Source: Aureobasidium sp. EXF-3400
Lineage: Eukaryota; Ascomycota; Dothideomycetes; Dothideales; Saccotheciaceae
Direction: 5' to 3'
DNA length: 64,000 bases
NCBI GenBank assembly: GCA_024195585.1
Contig: SWBL01000201.1
Coordinates: forward strand, 28,789-92,788
The position numbers were made by a program, and so were the translations under genes. How positions within the stretch are numbered: position 1 is the stretch's first letter; every line of letters starts with the position of its first letter. Below the pieces are notes generated by a model. That model did not search any database and had not been told where the DNA came from. It worked only from the letters and a program-made list of their open reading frames with translations. Of the stretch, positions 32,810 through 45,696 are shown one piece after another.

Positions 32810-34904
32810 TTAACGGGCATATCTTGCACTCAGACTTGCAAATGCATCAGGACTGTGAGGTCTTCCGTTGCCCATACCAACAAAATCTCTGCTTTCCTGA
32901 CTAACGTGCCTGGCGCCTGGTCTGGCTTGCTGATCTTGCTGGGGTGCTGAGAAACCAGAGCCGAAGGGGTTCATGCTGCCGCTTCCCACTGGCATGGTGA
33001 CGCTTCTTTGTGGTCCTTGCTGCATGTGGAGTGGAACCTGCACCTGCTGCTGCTGTTGCTGCTGAGGCATCATCGGGGGAGCCATGCCGTTTTCAGGAAG
33101 TGGCTGCAGAGGCCTCGGTGGCGCTAATTGAGGTTGGTTGTAGAGTGCCATAATGTCAGTCTTGCCATAGCGACCAGTAGGTTGTGAGAAGAGTTGTTGC
33201 TGTTGCTGAGGCATCTGCTGTTGAGCGGATTGGTAGGATTGGTAGGGCTCCGGTTGGCTGGATTGAGGGACCTGGAAGGGATTGGAGGCAGGCTGAAGTG
33301 GCATGTTTGCATAGGGGTTTGAGGTCTGTTGAGAAGCCAGCTGCTGAGGGGGTTGTTGATAGAGGTTCTGCTGATGTTGCGGCTGCTGGGGTTGCTGCTG
33401 ATATTGGGATTGTTGTTGTGGTGGCTGCGGCTGTGCGGAGAAGAAGTCCTGTTGAGGTTGGTAGAAGGCACCAGGTGACTGTGCTTGTGGTGCCTGGACC
33501 TGAGGCTGTGCGAGCCATGGGTTCTGTGGGGCGGCTGATAGTTGAATGCCAAATGGATTCGAGGGAGCGAATGTTTGAGACTGAGTCTTTCTCAAGAAAG
33601 GGTTAGACTGTTGTTGAGGTTGTTGGTATTGTTGTGTGTCCTGAGGTTGATAAGCAGGAGCCTGCAGAGGCTGCTGCATTTGCTGAGGCATGAATGGATT
33701 GTTCTGGTACTGCTGAGGCTGTTGGGCGGAAATCTGCATGGCCGAAAAAGAGGTCTGAAGAGCTTGCTGTGCTTGTGCCTGAGGCTGTGCTTGCGATTGA
33801 GGTTGAAGAAAGGGGTTGTACGAAGGTTGCGGAGCCGCAGTCGAGAGAGCGGGTTGAGTAAAAGCGCGGCGCGGAGGTTGCAGGTCCAATGCATCAAAGG
33901 GATTCGTCGAAGCAGCCTTTTCTGGCTGTGCCCTCTGCTTCTCGATGAAGATGCCGTTTGCGTTAGAGCTGCTCGTGCTGCCTGACATGGGTGTTAGGGT
34001 ACCCTGTGCCCCTGAAGTCGTGTCACCCAAGCGCACAAGCGTCTCGACCGCCTTGTCCAAGTTTCCATTGACGTTCTTCAAAACCATCGAGTTGCGGCGT
34101 GTGTCGGGGAAGCCCATCTCTCTCAGCGATGCCAATTTTGTGTCAAATGTTTCTTCCTCTTGGTTTCCTACGTTGGATCCAAACACACGCGATGGCTTGT
34201 TCATCTTTCCAATAGGCGGCGTCGAGCGACCATCAGAACCAGTCAATGCAGGCGACAGTGGAGGAGTGAATCTCTGTTGGGTGGCTGACGAGGAGCGGAC
34301 ACCGAGCGAGAAACCAAACTTCTTTCCAGGCTTTGGCGGTAGAGGTGGTGGCACGCCCTCGTTCGAACTAACACTGGCACCTCCAACCGTATGGCTCCTG
34401 GGTCTTGGGCCAACAAAGGCTTTGTGCTCGTACTTTTGGCGGATGAAGCGTTCCATGACACCACCGACCTCGTCGGCATCGGTGGGAATGTCGGGCTTGA
34501 CATTCTGCGGGTTGAAGGTGCGGTTTGAAGTGACGTTTCCTACGCGCTTCATGTTGTCGACCTGATCAGGGGACCAGCTATCCATGCTCAGCGACTTGAC
34601 CTTTGAGATGTGAGTTCCCATTTTGCGATGTAGGGCGGCGCAGCTCATGCAGAGGAAGATTCCCAGCTGTTGTTGTTGTCAGAAAGGGCCAAAAGACGGA
34701 CGCGACTTTTACTCACGCTCCAACTCGACCATGCTTGGACAATGTCAGCACGCAGTTTCCAGAAAGTGCCGTGTTGGCTCAGGCTTGCTCACCTGGATTC
34801 CTTGCAGCACAATCGGCGCACCTGTCGTTGCCAGGTACCTTCAACAGATCGTGCAGCATGCGCTCATTGCGAGCCTGCTGCCTCTTACTGACTGTACTAG
34901 ACAT
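32810..34904 (-). CDS. ArfGAP-UBA protein with Gln-rich tail (Gts1/Ucp3 type)
   Basis: Exons 34904-34793, 34733-34717 and 34666-32810 give 661 residues. Exon 2 is a 17-nt microexon needed to complete the zinc finger. The ArfGAP domain starts at the N-terminus with Cys29, Cys32, Cys49 and Cys52 (CxxC-x16-CxxC) and the arginine finger Arg57 in ALHRKMGTHISKVKSL, so it should activate GTP hydrolysis on Arf. A UBA domain lies at about 215-257 (LASLREMGFPDTRRN ... AVETLVRLG). The remaining ~400 residues are Q/P-rich with NPF repeats (NPFLR, NPFG, NPFD, NPFQV), which bind EH-domain endocytic proteins. Yeast Gts1 and S. pombe Ucp3 have this order. Confidence 0.9.
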
Positions 34905-35416
34905 GTTGTTCTTGGTGCCCACGTGCGGGAATGGAAAGGGGCGGTTGAAAAGATGCTAAGCTACGAAAGAGGGTATATGCGATGCGACGGGTATTACGGT
35001 GGGAGCGGATGAATATGGTCGTCTGGCCGGGTCAAGTGGTCGGCATGGTTGCAAAGTCGCAGAGAAATAGATGATGTACTTGGTCTTGTAGACCAAATAC
35101 TGCAACCACCTGGATTCCCGTCTCGGGTCGGCGCTTCTCAGCCATCCCCGGCTGCAACTTCCACCATCGCATAGTCAGTGCCATCCATCGCTCATTGCCT
35201 CCGAGAAGATCAATTGCCGTAGTTAGGGGTATATCGACAGACTCTAGTCTCTACAGCAAACAGCCCGGCCCTTCGCCCAAGCGCATGCGATCGTAGTCCA
35301 AGGCGGTAGCACAAACGACTGTAGACCGCAACGGAGATCTCCGTTCGGCGACTTTGAATTGTACGAGGGCCTCGAGACTTTTGACCCTCGCCGTCGGCAT
35401 ATACAGCATTCCAGCA
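34905..35416. promoter_or_regulatory. divergent promoter, ArfGAP and mitoribosomal gene
   Basis: 512 bp between divergent start codons. No reading frame or clear core element recognised. Confidence 0.4.
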
Positions 35417-36460
35417 ATGGTTCTACACACATTAGCACGCTCGAGAAGCGCATGGGCGCCCTTGGTCGAATCGCGCCTCAGCGTATGTCCGCTTCTCGAA
35501 TCCACACACCACATGCAATTACTTACCACGCTTTGCGCAGGCGAGACAATTCCATGCCTCAATATCGAGATCGCTTCATGAGGTCCCCAGCTTGATCTAC
35601 AAGGAGGAGTTTGAGGCAAAGGGCATCGCCGGCTTCTTGACCAAGGAATCCTACGACATCGCATACAACAAGAACATGGCCTTCCTCGTCGACCGATTGA
35701 ACAAGGCCACAAAAGGTTGCTATACCACCACCCACGCGACATGACAGTCCAGCCACTCTAACCTGCCTGCTGTTCAGGCTCCGACCACGAGAACTCGACC
35801 ACCAAGCAACTCGTCCTTTCCTTCGCCCGCAACCCTTCCATGGCCGCCGTCTTCTCCGCTGCCAGCATGGCCCACAACACGCATTTCTTCTTCGATTCGC
35901 TGTCGCCCTCGCTCGACACCAACAGCCTCGACAACTACCCCCTCCTCAAGGAAGCCCTGATCAAGTCATTCGGCAGCATCGACACTCTCTGGAGGACAAT
36001 GTTGACCACCGCAAACGCAATGACCGGCCCTGGTTTCGTCTGGCTGGTCCAAGCAAAGCAGCGCTCTACCTCCGCCGCTGGAAACACATCCTCCCTGCCT
36101 GAGTACAGAATTCTCACCACCTACAACGCCGGCACTCCATACCCCGAAGCCATCTACCGCCAACAGGGCGTCGACCAGAGCACAGCGATTGGATACAACG
36201 GCTCAGCTGGTTCTTTTGGCTCCACCTCAGCACGCGGAAGAGACACACCCAAGCTTCCTCCAGGCACTGAGCTCATTACTCCTGCTCTCTGCGTCAGCAC
36301 TTGGGAACACTGCTACCTGCCTGAGTACGGCGTGGACGGCAAGGCAAAGTACCTGATCGAATGGTGGAAGTCGATCAATTGGGGAGCCGTCGACAACAGA
36401 GTCGAGAAGAGACAGAAACTCGGCGACAACAATGTCTTCGACAAGGGTCCCAGTGTATAA
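35417..36460 (+). CDS. mitochondrial small-subunit ribosomal protein, SOD-like (mS42/mS43, Rsm26/Mrp1 type)
   Basis: Exons 35417-35482, 35541-35715 and 35778-36460 give 307 residues. The N-terminus MVLHTLARSRSAW..RQFHASISRSLHEVP is a clear mitochondrial presequence joined across intron 1. The body has an iron/manganese superoxide-dismutase fold: AYNKNMAFLVDRLNKATK, SMAHNTHFFFDSL, then the C-terminal half with CVSTWEHCYLPEYG and KAKYLIEWWKSINW. In true SODs the second part supplies DxWEHxY metal ligands. Here the first ligand is replaced by Ser (STWEH), consistent with a structural ribosomal protein, not an enzyme. It is convergent with the proteasome gene, 131 bp away. Confidence 0.8.
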
Positions 36461-36591
36461 AAGACTACTTTGATATCATCTTTTCTTCAAAATGTAAAAT
36501 AGCCATTTCCGTGTACGCATTGCCTGCTTGTAATCTCTTCTTTCAAAGTCCAGCCCTCTGCGTGCTGTATCGTACATGTCATGATGCTTGT

Positions 36592-37619
36592 CTATTCCTC
36601 CATCTCGTCGTCGTCGCCCTCGAGTGCCTTCTTGGCCAGGCGCTCTGCTTCCTCGAGCATCTCCTTCGGTACCTCCTCATGTCTGCCCTTGGTGGGTCCA
36701 TCAACCTTGCTGATCCACGTCATCTCGAGCTCGAACTCCTTGTCCTTGCTGTCCTCATGTGCCACGTAGATGATTCTTGCTGCCTCCTTGACACCCTCCT
36801 CCAAGCTGATACCACCCTGGTCGGGGGTGAGCTTCAGCTTCTCAAGTTCCGCCTTGGCTGCTTGTCTTCCCTTTCCGGTAGCTGCACCATAGTATCCCCA
36901 GTATGATCCAGACGGTTCAATCATGTAGAGGTATGGACCGCCCTCCTTTGCGTCAGCCATCTTGCCACCACTTCCACTTGACGGACCGGAGCCGACTTGT
37001 GCGTCGACAGGAACTTCGAGCTCCGAATCCCAACCACCGATGATGGCAGTGATACCGAAGGGGCGGACTGATGAGTAGAGGGTGTAGGCTTGGACGTATG
37101 AGCCCATGCGATCGGCAAGGGAGGCGACGGGGATAGGTTGCTTGTAGAGGGAACGCCATGAAGCTGCCTCATCGCGGGCACGGCTGACAAAGTGGCGACC
37201 ATCGGGGAGAAGACCAGTTGAGACCTGGAGTTACTGTCAGCTAGAAGAAATCAGTAGACAGTGCGAATAGCACATACGACACCAATGTTGCGATCGACCG
37301 TGGCTATCCTCTTGTTTGCATCCTTCTTCAACAGCTTGGAAGTGACAAGCTTCTCCAGGGCCAGAACAACGCCATCGCGACATCTGATACCAACGCAAGT
37401 GCCACCGTTCTCGACTGCCTTCATGGCATATTCGACCTAGATCGGTCGTAAGTTGATGTGACCCAAGTGTCGGCGAGATTTGGGAGACTCACCTGGAAGT
37501 TACGTCCATCAGGAGAGAAGACTGAGTTGGAAAGATCGTAGCCCGTTCCTATCGAAGTCTAGAGATAGTGTCAGCGACGAAATGGGATGCGCCAACATGA
37601 AGCGGCGTTTACTGACCAT
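36592..37619 (-). CDS. PRE10: 20S proteasome subunit alpha-7
   Basis: Exons 37619-37617 (ATG only), 37558-37493, 37436-37278 and 37224-36592 give 286 residues. The N-terminus [19 protein letters not shown], then FQ joined to [11 protein letters not shown], is the alpha-subunit signature. GTCVGIRC, the [19 protein letters not shown] segment and the acidic C-terminal tail (GDDDEMEE) identify alpha-7 (yeast Pre10, human PSMA3). The acidic tail is longer than in other alphas, as expected. The first intron begins immediately after the start codon (donor GTCAGT), so the mature start depends on splicing. The insertion [18 protein letters not shown] in the middle is a surface loop. Confidence 0.93.
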
Positions 37620-38615
37620 GGTTGCGGTTGATGACGGTGTGAAGAGGAAGGTGAGGTGTGTTTGTTAGTGTGGAGAAGATGCGAAGACCCAACAAGAGTC
37701 GAACTAGATAAGTGAGTGAATAGACACGAAATATTCAGATGCGCAGATGCAAAGATTGGGTGTTTGGCTATTCTGTGATGTATCGACGCAGCTCTCCCGG
37801 TCCGCTATGGACGAGCTCCATGTCGCGGCAAAGACGCACGCCAAGCTCCGACTCCCGTCACCCTGTCACTCTGTCATGCTGTACATTTATGAAGATCGCC
37901 CTTCCTCTCAGGTACTCCACGACAAGTACTACTCATGATACATATCTGCTTGTGAATAATCACTTGATGAACACAGCATTTACCATAACAAGAATAATCA
38001 GTGTCTTCCTGCTCTCACTGCTTCTGTCCAACAATAAAGCCATGTGACATAGTCAAGCCTCGTTATCAATGACGACGTAGTTTCCGCCCACCAACTTTTC
38101 CAACCCCGCCCTCTCCCACACATATATCTTCTTATACCACTGCATCCTTCTGCTAGTTTTCGTTAACATAGCCCTGTAGTCACGCTTCTATCTCGTATTT
38201 TTCATCCTGCGACTGCACATCTGGTAGTCGAATTGCTCATTTACCCCGCCGCGCCCCTTGGACACCGCTTGTTTCCACTTCATATTAGCCTTCTCCTAGG
38301 TGGAGCACGGTTGGGCAGAGACACATCAGGTTGGAGCAATACCAGTCCGTTCCATTCCCACACCGCAATCTCGACCTTTTCTTGTCCTCATTCTTCATCT
38401 TTTCTTTGTTTCACATAACTTCCGCATCCTTTACGAACTTTCCGCATCTTTCTCCTACCTTGCGTTTCTGCCTGATCACATCTATCATCTCTGTCGCTCT
38501 CACACCATCACGTAAAATCAAGGCGCTCTGTTTGGCTCAAGAGACGCAGCCGACTGACACTTTGTGCAGAGCGCAACATCAGCATCAGGACATCGAACAT
38601 ATCAACATCGTCACC
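37620..38615. other. divergent intergenic region, ~1 kb
   Basis: Upstream of PRE10 (-) and the Gln-rich orphan (+). The last 300 bp before 38616 are C/T-rich and probably leader. The frame of the plus-strand gene is open back to 38331, but that extension starts with a poor leader-like sequence and is not called. Confidence 0.5.
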
Positions 38616-39368
38616 ATGTCGCAGTATCAACAAGACGAGTTGGCTAGACTCTTTGCCCACAACATGAGTCTCAACCAGACGTTGCCTCAGTCCACACCCG
38701 ACAAGCAATTCCTCGGTCACACCACTCAGCCCATCTACTACAGCTCACAGCACTACACTCCCATGAGCTATATGCACGTCGCAGCAGCGCCAGACCAACA
38801 GCAAGCAGCAGCCCCACGAGCCGACTCGCCTCTGAGTGCCAGCCCTCTCGACAGTAACAGCAACAACATGACACCCATCCACCTGGCGTCGATGCTGCGC
38901 AACCACGACATCGACCCAACCTCGCTGAGCCATTCGCAAGTCAAGCTTTTCACCAACGCAGACTACGAACAGCGACTGCGCCTGCTTGAACTCTGGCGCA
39001 TCTCTCCCCCAAGATCCTCCCATCAATGGCAGCAAGAGACGAGCATGGCACATGAAGAGCAGTTGGCAGCATTACGCTATGAAGAGCGCATGCGTGCTCA
39101 GGTGGACGACGCGCAAGCGGAACCTTACATGGAGTCTGGCTATGCCCACTCTACGCACAGCGAGCCAGGGTATGCCTTTTGCTCTGGTGGATTGTGGCGG
39201 TCACAAGCTGAGCAGCATGATCGCTCCAAGGAGATGGAGGATGCACATGCTTCATGGGCACAGGCACGCAATTTCGAGCAGCTACAGGCCATGAATGCTC
39301 AGATTGAGCAGCAGCGTGGATTTGCCTCGCACGATGTTGCTTCGTATGATGACGATATGGAATTGTAG
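38616..39368 (+). CDS. Gln/Met/His-rich fungal protein of unknown function
   Basis: Single exon, 250 residues from the ATG at 38616 (context TCACCATGTCG). Composition is rich in Q, A, S and M. The N-terminal region has SQYQQDELARLFAHNMSLNQ. A short helical block (FTNADYEQRLRLLELWRISPP, about 109-129) may be the conserved core: D/E-x2-LRLLELWRI looks like a protein-binding helix. The C-terminal third is a charged helical region ending in acidic DDDMEL. No known domain. It runs toward the histidine phosphatase gene (convergent, 225 bp). Confidence 0.6.
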   Translation: MSQYQQDELARLFAHNMSLNQTLPQSTPDKQFLGHTTQPIYYSSQHYTPMSYMHVAAAPDQQQAAAPRADSPLSASPLDSNSNNMTPIHLASMLRNHDIDPTSLSHSQVKLFTNADYEQRLRLLELWRISPPRSSHQWQQETSMAHEEQLAALRYEERMRAQVDDAQAEPYMESGYAHSTHSEPGYAFCSGGLWRSQAEQHDRSKEMEDAHASWAQARNFEQLQAMNAQIEQQRGFASHDVASYDDDMEL

Positions 39369-39593
39369 GGAGTTCTTTTTGATTCGCATGGAGAGGGTTC
39401 TGTTCAGCATAACAGAGTGTTCTATCATGGAGCTAATATTGAGGAGAAATGACTGCGACAGCATCTTTAGGCGCATAGGGGTTCAGGGAGGATCGTAATG
39501 TCACGTTTACATGCACTTCATCCAGAGGAGATTATAGTGGACAAATCACAGCTCTAATCATATCTGTATTTCTATCTACTCTTTATTCCAGCT

Positions 39594-40823
39594 CTACTTC
39601 TCCTTGGGAACCTCTCTAGCAGCCTCGCTATTGGTCTTGCCACCCAACTGCTGCTCGACCTCTTCAGCTTGTTCCTCAGGGAAGTCAGTGAGTTCAATGT
39701 CTGCCCTGCCCTTCTCGCTCTCACCCAAGCCGCCTCCATTCTCCTCTGTTTCTTTCCACTCCTTCAACTCCAAGTCCTTGCCTTGCTCTGTATTCTCAAA
39801 GCTAAAGATGCGATAGTCAGCATTGGCATACTTGCACAAACTGATTGCACATCTCAAAAAGCCAGAATGCGAGACCACCGCAATGACTTTTTCTTTGCGA
39901 GACTGCAGGTCGCGGAGGCAGGATTGACCACGAGCAATGGTTGCGGTGCGTGTAAAAGCATAAGGGCCGGTTTTGGAAGGCCACAACGGGTCGACCTTGG
40001 AGAAGTCGAAGTTCGGAAACTGGGGTTCCATGTCTGAGAGAGGACTGCCAGTGTCGCAGGGTTTGTCCGAGTTCTCTGTGAGGGCAAAGGGTTAGTCTAA
40101 GTGTTCTCGTAACCGTGTCGACCGAGTGTAGCCCATTTATTGCTATACGACTGACAAGGGCTCCAAATGTGCATGCTCAACGCAAACTGCATTGCGGCCT
40201 ATTGCAAGGTCCGGCCCTGGCAATTATAAATCAAAGTTATGGGCTGGAGTAGCGCAAGATAGTCTTGCGTGGCTGACTCGCAGCCACGCAAGCAGAAGTT
40301 CGAGAATCCAAGCAGAATACCGAGCAGGCGAGATCAAATGCATTATGGAAGTCCAAAAATAAATCAACGGTCAACGGTGTGCTGCGCCCTGCATCGGCTT
40401 TGGTGTATAGCTAGAAACGGCTATACACTCTTTTGAAGATGCGCGAGTCGGGTAGATTGATTGTTGAGCAGAAATAGAAAGCAAGTCATTTACCTTGCCA
40501 GAGGGCAGAAGCTTCTACAGGAACACCCCTTTTGATAAGCCAGTCGAGACCCAAAGTGGTAGTCTCCAAGGTACGCAGCATAGGACTAGTGATTATGCGC
40601 TCGACCTTGTCGGCGAGCGGCAGATGCTGACGGAGGTGCTGCTCGAGCTTGCGACATTGCTGTTGTCCCAGCTCAGTGAGCGCCGGGTCGGGGATGTCAT
40701 ATTCTTGTGCATGATGCGTCAGGCATGGTGTTCTCGTGGAAGCCTCAGCGGTGCGGGATATCACTTATGATTGACGTTGTGCAGCGCTTGGCCGTGTCTG
40801 ATCAGAATGACGATGGGAGACAT
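39594..40823 (-). CDS. histidine phosphatase (phosphoglycerate-mutase-like), with a frame problem near the 5' end
   Basis: The start at 40823 gives MSPIVILIRHGQALHNVNH, with the RHG phosphohistidine motif. The next good segment (40764 region to 40494) reads EYDIPDPALTELGQQQC and ITSPMLRTLETT. After a 418-nt intron (40493-40076), exon 40075-39594 reads ENSDKPCDTGSPLS, then VVSHSGFLRCAI with the second catalytic His. All family landmarks exist. However, no canonical GT-AG pair joins the RHG exon to the EYDIPD exon in frame: the CTGAC branch site and CACAAG acceptor leave the frame off by one base. Either a one-base error, a non-canonical join, or a young pseudogene. The tail is acidic and longer than in bacterial relatives. 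Confidence 0.7.
40253..40292. repeat. overlapping inverted repeats inside a phosphatase intron
   Basis: Two mutually exclusive perfect hairpins. The first is CGCAAGA (40253-40259), loop TAG, TCTTGCG (40263-40269). The second is CTTGCGTGGCTG (40264-40275), loop ACTCG, CAGCCACGCAAG (40281-40292). The arm 40264-40269 is shared, so only one can form at a time. Confidence 0.85.
40403..40428. repeat. second intronic hairpin
   Basis: Perfect 9-bp inverted repeat GTGTATAGC (40403-40411) and GCTATACAC (40420-40428) with an 8-nt loop, in the same 418-nt intron. Confidence 0.8.
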
Positions 40824-41813
40824 TGCTTTTATCAGGCCGTCTGCTAGACTGGTTGAATAAACTCGAGAAGATGAGGGGAGACAACAGGGCTCTTGAGATA
40901 TGTGGTTGCAAAGCGGGAGACGAAAGCAGATTCAGCTTCGAACTTCCACGCGGGCCCAACCTAAAGATGCGTCGACTCCAGCCGATTGACAGCCATTTTT
41001 ACTTTTCCTCCAAGAGGTGACGACGAGATGCAGCTTACAAGCGCGAAAGAGGCTCAGCTGGCCAATGCTTTTGAGGTCGAAAGATGGTACAGGCACGACA
41101 GCAACGAACAAGGTAAATGCAAGCAAGCCGTGTCGATGACACTTCGTCCTTCCGAACAAATCACAGGACGCAGTTGACATCTGCGAACGCTCTAGGTGGA
41201 TGTCGAGTGCACTCTGGCCTTCTGGTCAATCACAGGGCGCAGTTGATATCTGGTAACGCTATGGACTGATCCCATCGGTGCCATCATGCGCAAACCTATT
41301 TTCAGTAGTACCTGGGGAGCGCTTGGCTCGCGGCGGGTTCAGCAAGTGGCACCATCCGCAAAGCGACGATATTTATATGCAGGAACACGAGAGTCAAAGA
41401 CCAGTGTAGATGAAGATAGAAGATAGAAGATAGCAAGTACTATGCAGACTTCGCGGCGCGAGGAATGGTGGCAGCTAGTCAGGCGGGCAGAAACAGGGGA
41501 GATTCAGAATTGGCTGCTGGGCCTGAAACATGTCGGGGACAGCACAGATTGCCTGAGAAACAGCAATTGCAGCCACTTCTGGGGTGTGTTTGGGCCGTGC
41601 TTATTTATAAGAGCTCGTTGCTTGCCCCTTCCGCCATCTCCCATTTTCCCCTCTGCTCCTCAACGCTACTGATCTTTCTCATATCTCTCTATTTCGCTTC
41701 TTATTAAGTCCTGAAACTCTCAGGTCCATACTCGTCTCCAACTTTGCGACCCATCTGTTTTCTGTTCTGCATCTAGGTCTTGAGGATACGCTGTTCTTTA
41801 TTTACACGGCATC
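40824..41813. promoter_or_regulatory. divergent region, histidine phosphatase and GFA1
   Basis: About 1 kb. It holds a ~70-bp tandem duplication (see repeat entry), a short ATAGAAG triplicate near 41410-41430 and a TATTTATAA element at 41602-41610, about 205 bp before the GFA1 start. The sequence from 41620 to 41800 is C/T-rich, as in fungal leaders. Confidence 0.6.
41131..41269. repeat. diverged ~70-bp tandem duplication upstream of GFA1
   Basis: Unit 1 is 41131-41200 and unit 2 is 41201-41269. Both begin TGTCGA; both contain AATCACAGG, a one-base change, CGCAGTTGA, then ATCTG and AACGCT in the same order and spacing. The units are directly adjacent and differ by scattered substitutions and one gap. 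Confidence 0.8.
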
Positions 41814-44097
<2,284 letters not shown>

Positions 44098-44601
44098 ATG
44101 TGATGGGATGCATGATCTCTCTTTGTCAAGATTCAGCACGGAACTCTTTCTCATTTCTTTTTAATTGCATCGGAGCTCTAGGTCATTACGAGGATACGGG
44201 GAGTTGGGAACAACTGGGTAAACAGGGGGAGTAAGAATTTTGAAAGTCTGTTCGTCTCTTTGCTCTTGAGTTCTTACTAGAGACTTTACTGAAAAAGCAT
44301 TTTATACTTATATCCAGTTTTGAGGTGCTACAAGTACAGAAGAGTCGGCTCGAATAATTTGTACTACAATCTAGGAATTACAGATCATGAAGAAGATCAA
44401 AAGGGTGATCAGGTCTTCGATCGATCGAGAAATAAGTCATTATCACTGTCCAAATGCCGGAGGGCATCTCCGAAGTCTATAGGGCTAATACCACGACGTC
44501 ACACGTGGAGCCCTAACGAGTGCCTACATATATCCATTTGATCGTCTCATGGCCTCTCAAAAAATTGTCACATTCAATTCAATCTAACAAGAACAAATAA
44601 T
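44098..44601. other. intergenic
   Basis: 504 bp between two plus-strand genes. The last 60 bp before 44602 are A-rich (AACAAGAACAAATAAT), a typical leader. No gene seen. Confidence 0.5.
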
Positions 44602-45696
44602 ATGGTCAACATTTTTATTACTGGTGCCACTGGCTACATTGGCGGCGACACGCTTTATGAGCTCTACAACAAGCATCCTGAGTACTCATACACGGCTCTG
44701 GTTCGCACACCTGAGAAGGGCAAATCTGTCACAGACAAGTTTCCCAAGGTCAAGACCGTACAAGGAGACAATGACAGCAGTGACTTGCTCAAAGAAGAAG
44801 CATCCAAGGCAGACATTGTCATTCGTCAGTTTCTTTTCTGTGCTTCCGTACGAGCAATTCAAAGTACTAACGAATTGACAGATACCGCAGATGCCTCTGA
44901 CCACGAAGGGGCCGCAAAGGCTATTGCTGAGGGTCTCGCCTCGGGCCACAGTGCGTCGAAGCCAGGTTACTGGCTCCACACTGGTGGAACTGGTATCCTG
45001 ACCTACTTCGACTCATCAGCAGACAAGCTGGGCGAACATACGGATAAAGTCTTTGACGATCTGGACGGCGTCGACGAGTTAGTTGGTCTTCCCAAGGATG
45101 CCTTCCATAAGAACGTCGATGAAATTGTTATCAATGCCGGCACAAACGCATCTGGCACAATCAAGACTGCCATTGTTTGTCCTCCAACTATCTATGGTGA
45201 CGGCAGGGGACCTTCCCTCACTCGCGGTCGCCAGGTGTACGAGCTCGCAAAGACCGTACTGGATATCCAGGCTGCGCCCATCATTGGCGGCGGCAAGGCG
45301 ATGTGGAACAATGTGCATGTTCATGACTTGTCGCGTGCCTTTGTCCTGTTGGTCGAGGAAGCAGCAAAAAATAATACTGACCCGAAGCTTTGGGGTCAGA
45401 ATGGCTACTATTTCACTGAGAATGGTGAGCACGTATGGGGAGATTTGAGTAAGGTCGTTGCCGAAAGTGCTAAACAGCAGGGTCTGCTCAAGGAAGTCAA
45501 GACAGAGCAGATGGATATGGAGACGGCAAAGAAGACGGCAGGCTTTGAGGCAATCTCTTGGGGATGGAACAGCAGAGGCAAGGCAAGAAGACTCAAGGAG
45601 ATCCTGGGTTGGAAGCCTCAGGAGAGGAGTATTGAGAATGAAGTGCCGACTATTGTCAAGAATGAGCACGAGAGGATGCAGCAAGAGAAGAAGTAG
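44602..45696 (+). CDS. atypical SDR, NAD(P)-binding epimerase-like
   Basis: Exons 44602-44824 and 44882-45696 give 345 residues. GATGYIGG (8-15) is the nucleotide-binding TGxxGxxG of atypical SDRs. The join restores ADIVIHTADASDHEGA. LHTGGTGIL, CPPTIYGDGRG and MWNNVHVHDLSRAFVLL follow, the pattern of fungal nucleoside-sugar-epimerase-like proteins. The canonical YxxxK is not obvious, as is frequent in this group, so the substrate is unknown. The 57-nt intron is stop-free and a multiple of three, so an unspliced mRNA would still be read through with 19 extra residues. Confidence 0.8.
   Translation: MVNIFITGATGYIGGDTLYELYNKHPEYSYTALVRTPEKGKSVTDKFPKVKTVQGDNDSSDLLKEEASKADIVIRQFLFCASVRAIQSTNELTDTADASDHEGAAKAIAEGLASGHSASKPGYWLHTGGTGILTYFDSSADKLGEHTDKVFDDLDGVDELVGLPKDAFHKNVDEIVINAGTNASGTIKTAIVCPPTIYGDGRGPSLTRGRQVYELAKTVLDIQAAPIIGGGKAMWNNVHVHDLSRAFVLLVEEAAKNNTDPKLWGQNGYYFTENGEHVWGDLSKVVAESAKQQGLLKEVKTEQMDMETAKKTAGFEAISWGWNSRGKARRLKEILGWKPQERSIENEVPTIVKNEHERMQQEKK

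Noticed and set aside
33184..34565. Several 100-200-codon plus-strand frames
   Set aside because: They lie antisense to the Gln-rich ArfGAP gene; the low-complexity repeats create long open frames on the other strand.
38331..38615. N-terminal extension of the Gln-rich orphan
   Set aside because: Composition is leader-like (C/T-rich DNA giving F/L/S runs), and the ATG at 38616 has much better context.
40235..40310. tRNA-like sequence with a GTTCGAGAATCC B-box-like word in the phosphatase intron
   Set aside because: The 12-bp hairpin and lack of a matching acceptor stem do not fit a cloverleaf.
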